From positions 1 through 8,658 of the forward strand of contig SCUG01000530.1 in assembly GCA_004297645.1 (NCBI GenBank): a stretch of DNA of 8,658 nt, in the 5' to 3' direction. Position 1 is the first letter of the stretch. Each line of letters opens with the position of its first letter. Position numbers and translations under genes: made by a program. Under the pieces are notes generated by a model. The model searched no databases. It was not told where the DNA came from and saw only the letters and a list, made by a program, of their open reading frames with translations. Of this stretch, positions 5,708 through 8,658 are shown piece by piece. This stretch comes from Saprospiraceae bacterium. GTDB lineage: Bacteria > Bacteroidota > Bacteroidia > Chitinophagales > Saprospiraceae.

Positions 5708-7699
5708 TTATTCTTCCTCTACCGGTTTTTCCTGTGCCTGCGGTTCCAATTCCGGGGTGCCGTTATGGGAGGGTTTTTGTGCTATTTCTTGCGGGGCGAA
5801 AGGCCACGGGCCTATTAGTTTTTCCAAATCGGATTTTATCAAAACCTCTTTTTCCAATAGCTGGCGAGCCAGTATTTCGAGTTCCTCCCGCTTTTCGGTC
5901 AGCAGTTGTTTTGCCCTTTCAAACTGGGCATTGACCATACCCCGAACTTCTGCGTCAATCATGCTTGAGGTTTCTTCGGAATAGGGCTTGGTGAAGCTGT
6001 CATTTTGCATCCCGTAAAAAGAAACCTGACCCACTTTTTCGTTCATGCCGAAAACGGCGACCATGCTATAAGCCATCTTGGTCACCTGGTCGAGATCGTT
6101 TTGGGCACCTGTTGATATTTTACCAAAAACGATCGCTTCGGCGGCACGGCCGCCAAACGTCATACACATGCGGTCGAGCAATTGCTCGGTGCGGGTGATG
6201 TATTCTTCTTTCGGCAAATATTGGGCGTAGCCCAAAGTGCCGATGCCGCGCGGCACGATGGTCACTTTCACCAATGGGGAAGCATGTTCGAGAAACCAGC
6301 CGCAGATGGCGTGCCCGGCCTCATGGTAGGCTATAATTTTCTTTTCTCCCGGAGAAATGAGTTTGTTCTTTTTTTCCAATCCGCCTATCACGCGGTCGAG
6401 GGCGTAATTGAAATCGTCCATATCCACTTCGTCTTTGTTGCGACGGGCGGCAATAAGCGCGGATTCGTTGCACACGTTGGCGATTTCAGCGCCGGCGAAC
6501 CCAGGTGTCATTTCCGACAGAATCATAGGGTTCACTTCCGGGTTGGTTTTTATGCTTTTCAGGTGAACCTTGAAAATGGCTTCGCGTCCTTTCAGGTCGG
6601 GCCGGTCAATAGAGATGAGACGGTCAAACCGGCCAGGGCGCATCAGGGCTGAGTCGAGCACATCGGGCCGGTTGGTGGCGGCGACAAGAATAACGCCCTT
6701 ATCCGTGGGGAATCCATCCATTTCTACCAGTAGTTGGTTGAGGGTGTTTTCTCTTTCGTCGTTTCCGCCCTGGATGCCATTGCGGCCACGGGCACGCCCG
6801 ACGGCGTCTATTTCGTCAATGAAGACAATACAGGGTGCTTTTTCGCGGGCCTGTTTGAACAGGTCGCGCACCCTTGAGGCGCCTACACCCACAAACATTT
6901 CCACAAACTCGGAACCCGAAATGGAGAAAAAGGGGACGTCGGCTTCGCCTGCAACGGCTTTTGCGAGCAGGGTTTTCCCGGTGCCGGGAGGGCCGATGAG
7001 CAGCACGCCTTTAGGTATTTTGCCGCCGAGTGCCGTATATTTTTTCGGATTTTTGAGGAAATCAACGACCTCGACCACTTCTTCCTTTGCCTCTTCCAGG
7101 CCAGCCACGTCTTTGAAGGTAACATTCACTTTGGAGTTTTGGTCGAACAGGGTCGCTTTCGATTTGCCGATATTGAACAGTTGCCCCCCTGGACCGCCGG
7201 CACCTCCACCTACCCGCCGCATGATGAACAGCCAAACCAATATGATAATGGCTATCGGAAACAGCCAGCTTAAAATGGGGGCCAGCCAGTTGGTCTTGTC
7301 TTCATAAGTGCTGTGAAACTTGGCTTCTTCCGAAAGGGAGTTAGTGAGGTTGTCCAGTTTGGTGGCAAAGTTTTCTGGTGGCCCTACATCGAAGATGTAG
7401 TGCGGGCGCGCTTTTCCAAAACTGCTTTTGCTGGCGTCTTTGTATTCCGGCTTGTTCAGCGCCCTTTCTTTCAGATAAACGTAGGCATACTTTTGATTGA
7501 TGACCTCGAGTTTATCCACGTCGCCGGCAGTAGCCATTTCAGTAAACTTTTCAAAGGTTATAGGCTCGCTGGTGTTGCTCGGCAGATTGATAAATTGCAA
7601 ACCGATGAGGAATAATGCCACGACGGCGTAAATCCAGTAAGCATTGAACTTCGAAGTGTTCTTGTTCTTATTTTTATTTTCCTGGTTATTATTTTCCAT
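5708..7699 (-). CDS. ftsH: ATP-dependent zinc metalloprotease FtsH
   Basis: This 663-residue membrane-anchored hexameric AAA+ protease degrades misassembled membrane proteins and some short-lived regulators, pulling substrates into a cytoplasmic proteolytic chamber. In order: an Asn/Lys-rich cytoplasmic start (2-18), TM1 (about 20-38), a periplasmic domain (39-138), TM2 (139-160), a Gly-rich linker (163-172), Walker A GPPGTGKT (236-243), the pore-loop residues FVG (269-271), Walker B with D295-E296, the second region of homology with arginine fingers R357 and R360, zinc site HEAGH (459-463) and the third zinc ligand D535 in QND. A helical segment (590-630) and a Pro/Glu-rich acidic tail complete it. 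All catalytic residues are present and the length is normal for the family. The ATG at 7699 is followed directly by the polar start and TM1. It lies 101 bp after rsfS; the gap has no terminator, so the two are probably co-transcribed, though ftsH could also have its own promoter. Confidence 0.98.
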   Translation of the reverse strand: MENNNQENKNKNKNTSKFNAYWIYAVVALFLIGLQFINLPSNTSEPITFEKFTEMATAGDVDKLEVINQKYAYVYLKERALNKPEYKDASKSSFGKARPHYIFDVGPPENFATKLDNLTNSLSEEAKFHSTYEDKTNWLAPILSWLFPIAIIILVWLFIMRRVGGGAGGPGGQLFNIGKSKATLFDQNSKVNVTFKDVAGLEEAKEEVVEVVDFLKNPKKYTALGGKIPKGVLLIGPPGTGKTLLAKAVAGEADVPFFSISGSEFVEMFVGVGASRVRDLFKQAREKAPCIVFIDEIDAVGRARGRNGIQGGNDERENTLNQLLVEMDGFPTDKGVILVAATNRPDVLDSALMRPGRFDRLISIDRPDLKGREAIFKVHLKSIKTNPEVNPMILSEMTPGFAGAEIANVCNESALIAARRNKDEVDMDDFNYALDRVIGGLEKKNKLISPGEKKIIAYHEAGHAICGWFLEHASPLVKVTIVPRGIGTLGYAQYLPKEEYITRTEQLLDRMCMTFGGRAAEAIVFGKISTGAQNDLDQVTKMAYSMVAVFGMNEKVGQVSFYGMQNDSFTKPYSEETSSMIDAEVRGMVNAQFERAKQLLTEKREELEILARQLLEKEVLIKSDLEKLIGPWPFAPQEIAQKPSHNGTPELEPQAQEKPVEEE

Positions 7700-7800
7700 T
7701 AAAATGCCTGATTAAACTTCGCTTTTCCCCAAAACAGCCAAAGATGCCTTTCGTTTACTCCCCAAAGGTCTTTTTCAATAGACGTTTAAAAAACAACGAG

Positions 7801-8187
7801 TTATAAATTGCCGTACTCTGTGAATTTTGCATCACTCCAAAGATCTTCCAATTCGTAAAAATTTCTCGTCTCTTTATAAAAAACATGTACCACGGTGTTG
7901 AAATAATCCATACATATCCACCGGGAGTTGTGGGCACCTTCGATGTGTACCGGCAACTGGCCGTCTTCTTCTTTGAGTCTTTTCTTGATGTTTTCGGCAA
8001 TGGCTCTTACCTGGGTATTGGAGTCGCCTTCACAAATGATAAAGAAATCGGTAGGTGCATCGCACAACTCGCGCATATCCAACTTCAGAATGTTCTTTCC
8101 TTTAATATCCTGGATGCTATCAATAATGAGTGTGTTGAACGCTTCAACGGAAGGGGGATTACTTTTTAGAACAGCTTGTACGCTCAA
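7801..8187 (-). CDS. rsfS: Ribosome silencing factor RsfS (Iojap/YbeB family)
   Basis: RsfS binds protein L14 of the large ribosomal subunit and blocks joining to the small subunit, lowering translation when nutrients are scarce (known for the family). The 128-residue product is of usual length and shows the family pattern: SIQDIKGKNILKLDMREL (24-41), DFFIICEGDSNTQVRAIA (47-64), HIEG (81-84) before a W, D94, VVHVF (99-103) and YELEDLWSDA (111-120). No ATG is available near the start. The frame has a stop at 8197-8199, and the first in-frame ATG would remove 37 conserved residues, so TTG at 8187 is the best start (ATT at 8190 is the alternative). No Shine-Dalgarno sequence is seen; the leader is A/T-rich. 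It is the first gene of the rsfS-ftsH unit and diverges from birA, an arrangement I recall as common in Bacteroidota. Confidence 0.95.
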   Translation of the reverse strand: MSVQAVLKSNPPSVEAFNTLIIDSIQDIKGKNILKLDMRELCDAPTDFFIICEGDSNTQVRAIAENIKKRLKEEDGQLPVHIEGAHNSRWICMDYFNTVVHVFYKETRNFYELEDLWSDAKFTEYGNL

Positions 8188-8209
8188 AATGGAGATTTAT
8201 TTACTTTTG
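8176..8209 (+). promoter_or_regulatory. Possible birA promoter overlapping the rsfS start
   Basis: TTG at 8176-8178 and TACTTTTG at 8202-8209 match the Bacteroidota promoter boxes, with a 23-base spacer at the long end of the accepted range. It would give birA a leader of about 140 bases and would lie across the rsfS start codon, coupling the two divergent genes. I find no exact promoter match for rsfS within 8188-8354; near matches (TTCGTTTG and ATCCTTTG on the minus strand) are not convincing. Confidence 0.3.
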
Positions 8210-8354
8210 GAATCCAGACACAAGTTAGCGGCTTTTGGGGAGCAGCGTCTTTCTTCCCAAAGGATGATGAAATAGTATTTATTTAAGAATTGGATTGCTC
8301 ATTTACCGCTTTTGCGCCAAACGAATAAAAACTAAAAGTACGAATAATATCCCT

Positions 8355-8658
8355 TTGCACCAGCTCGACACCCTGTTTGTAGGCCGTGTATTTCACGATT
8401 TGCCGGAGGTGGATTCTACCAATGCGCATGCGCTATCTTTATTATCAAAAAGCAAACCACCCGAAGGAACTGTTATCTCGGCCCGGCATCAATACGCCGG
8501 AAGAGGACAAATTGGTGGCGGATGGGAAAGCGCACCCGGCAAAAATATCACACTTAGCGTTATAATGTATCCGGTATTTTTAACGGTAGCCCGGCAATTT
8601 CAATTCAACCAGGCCATTTCGCTGGCACTCTGCGAGTTTGTTGCTGCGCAAATTCCTA
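8355..8658 (+). CDS. birA: Biotin--[acetyl-CoA-carboxylase] ligase, 3'-truncated by the window edge
   Basis: The product activates biotin with ATP and attaches it to the lysine of biotin carboxyl carrier proteins. About 101 residues are visible. They include DSTN (the biotin-binding STN motif), then ISARHQYAGRGQIGGGW followed by ESAPGKNITLSV, which corresponds to the adenylate-binding loop and the following strand of the catalytic domain. No N-terminal DNA-binding helix-turn-helix is present, so this is the catalytic-only type that does not act as the biotin repressor. The frame is open from 8271 but has no ATG before the conserved part. TTG at 8355, reading HQLDTLFVGRVFHDLP next, gives the expected short start; the upstream codons look non-coding. 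E. coli has GRGRRGR in the loop, while Gln replaces the second Arg here, as I recall for other Bacteroidota ligases. The C-terminal part lies outside the window. Confidence 0.92.
   Translation, partial: MHQLDTLFVGRVFHDLPEVDSTNAHALSLLSKSKPPEGTVISARHQYAGRGQIGGGWESAPGKNITLSVIMYPVFLTVARQFQFNQAISLALCEFVAAQIP

Noticed and set aside
6570..7307. A 245-codon open frame on the + strand opposite ftsH
   Set aside because: It lies fully antisense to strongly conserved FtsH motifs, its product is Ser/Pro/Arg-rich with no recognisable domain, and it is explained by the codon use of ftsH.
7739..7770. Possible ftsH promoters (CATCTTTG at 7746-7739, GACCTTTG at 7770-7763, minus strand)
   Set aside because: Each has one mismatch to TAnnTTTG and the upstream TTG/TTTG spacing is 16 or 23 bases; too weak to call as a feature.
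1..8658. Search for mobile elements, CRISPR arrays, defence or toxin genes, and tRNAs
   Set aside because: All long stretches are accounted for by conserved housekeeping or membrane/periplasmic genes and short gaps; no transposase, regular repeat array or tRNA-like fold was seen by eye.

Overview
The window is ordinary chromosomal DNA of a member of the Bacteroidota, probably close to Saprospiria (the phylum is well supported, the class is only my impression). The signs are the gene set and order (birA divergent from rsfS-ftsH), the Bacteroidota-style DsbD, a small membrane protein of the type often labelled 'cytochrome B' in this phylum, weak or absent Shine-Dalgarno sequences, and promoter elements of the TAnnTTTG type. 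I see no insertion sequence, prophage, CRISPR array, tRNA or rRNA.

Layout: a TPR-repeat protein runs off the left edge on the + strand (1-846) and ends at a strong hairpin terminator (867-904). All genes from 965 to 8187 lie on the minus strand. Read in their direction of transcription (right to left), they are rsfS (ribosome silencing factor), ftsH (membrane AAA+ zinc protease, followed by a terminator at 5648-5686), a LOG/TIGR00730-family nucleotide-processing protein, a four-helix membrane protein of unknown function with its own likely promoter, a small secreted DsbD-alpha-like protein, and a large DsbD thiol:disulfide interchange protein. At the right edge birA (biotin protein ligase) starts divergently from rsfS and runs off the window.

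How the genes work together: the rsfS-ftsH pair handles translation silencing and membrane protein quality control, next to the biotin ligase. The two neighbouring Dsb genes form a periplasmic reductant-delivery module. The large DsbD carries two tandem N-terminal alpha domains, an eight-helix membrane core with one cysteine in each half, and a C-terminal thioredoxin domain with a CVNC site. The small upstream gene encodes a third, soluble alpha domain that keeps both redox cysteines and is clearly a paralogue of the first alpha domain of DsbD, with a 31-bp block of identical DNA.

The most interesting points are this three-copy alpha-domain arrangement, four extra cysteines between the membrane core and thioredoxin domain of DsbD, a TTAAC-rich stretch with a 21-bp-spaced direct repeat upstream of the small alpha gene, and apparent TTG start codons on both sides of the birA/rsfS divergent region. 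I do not see a wholly new system here.
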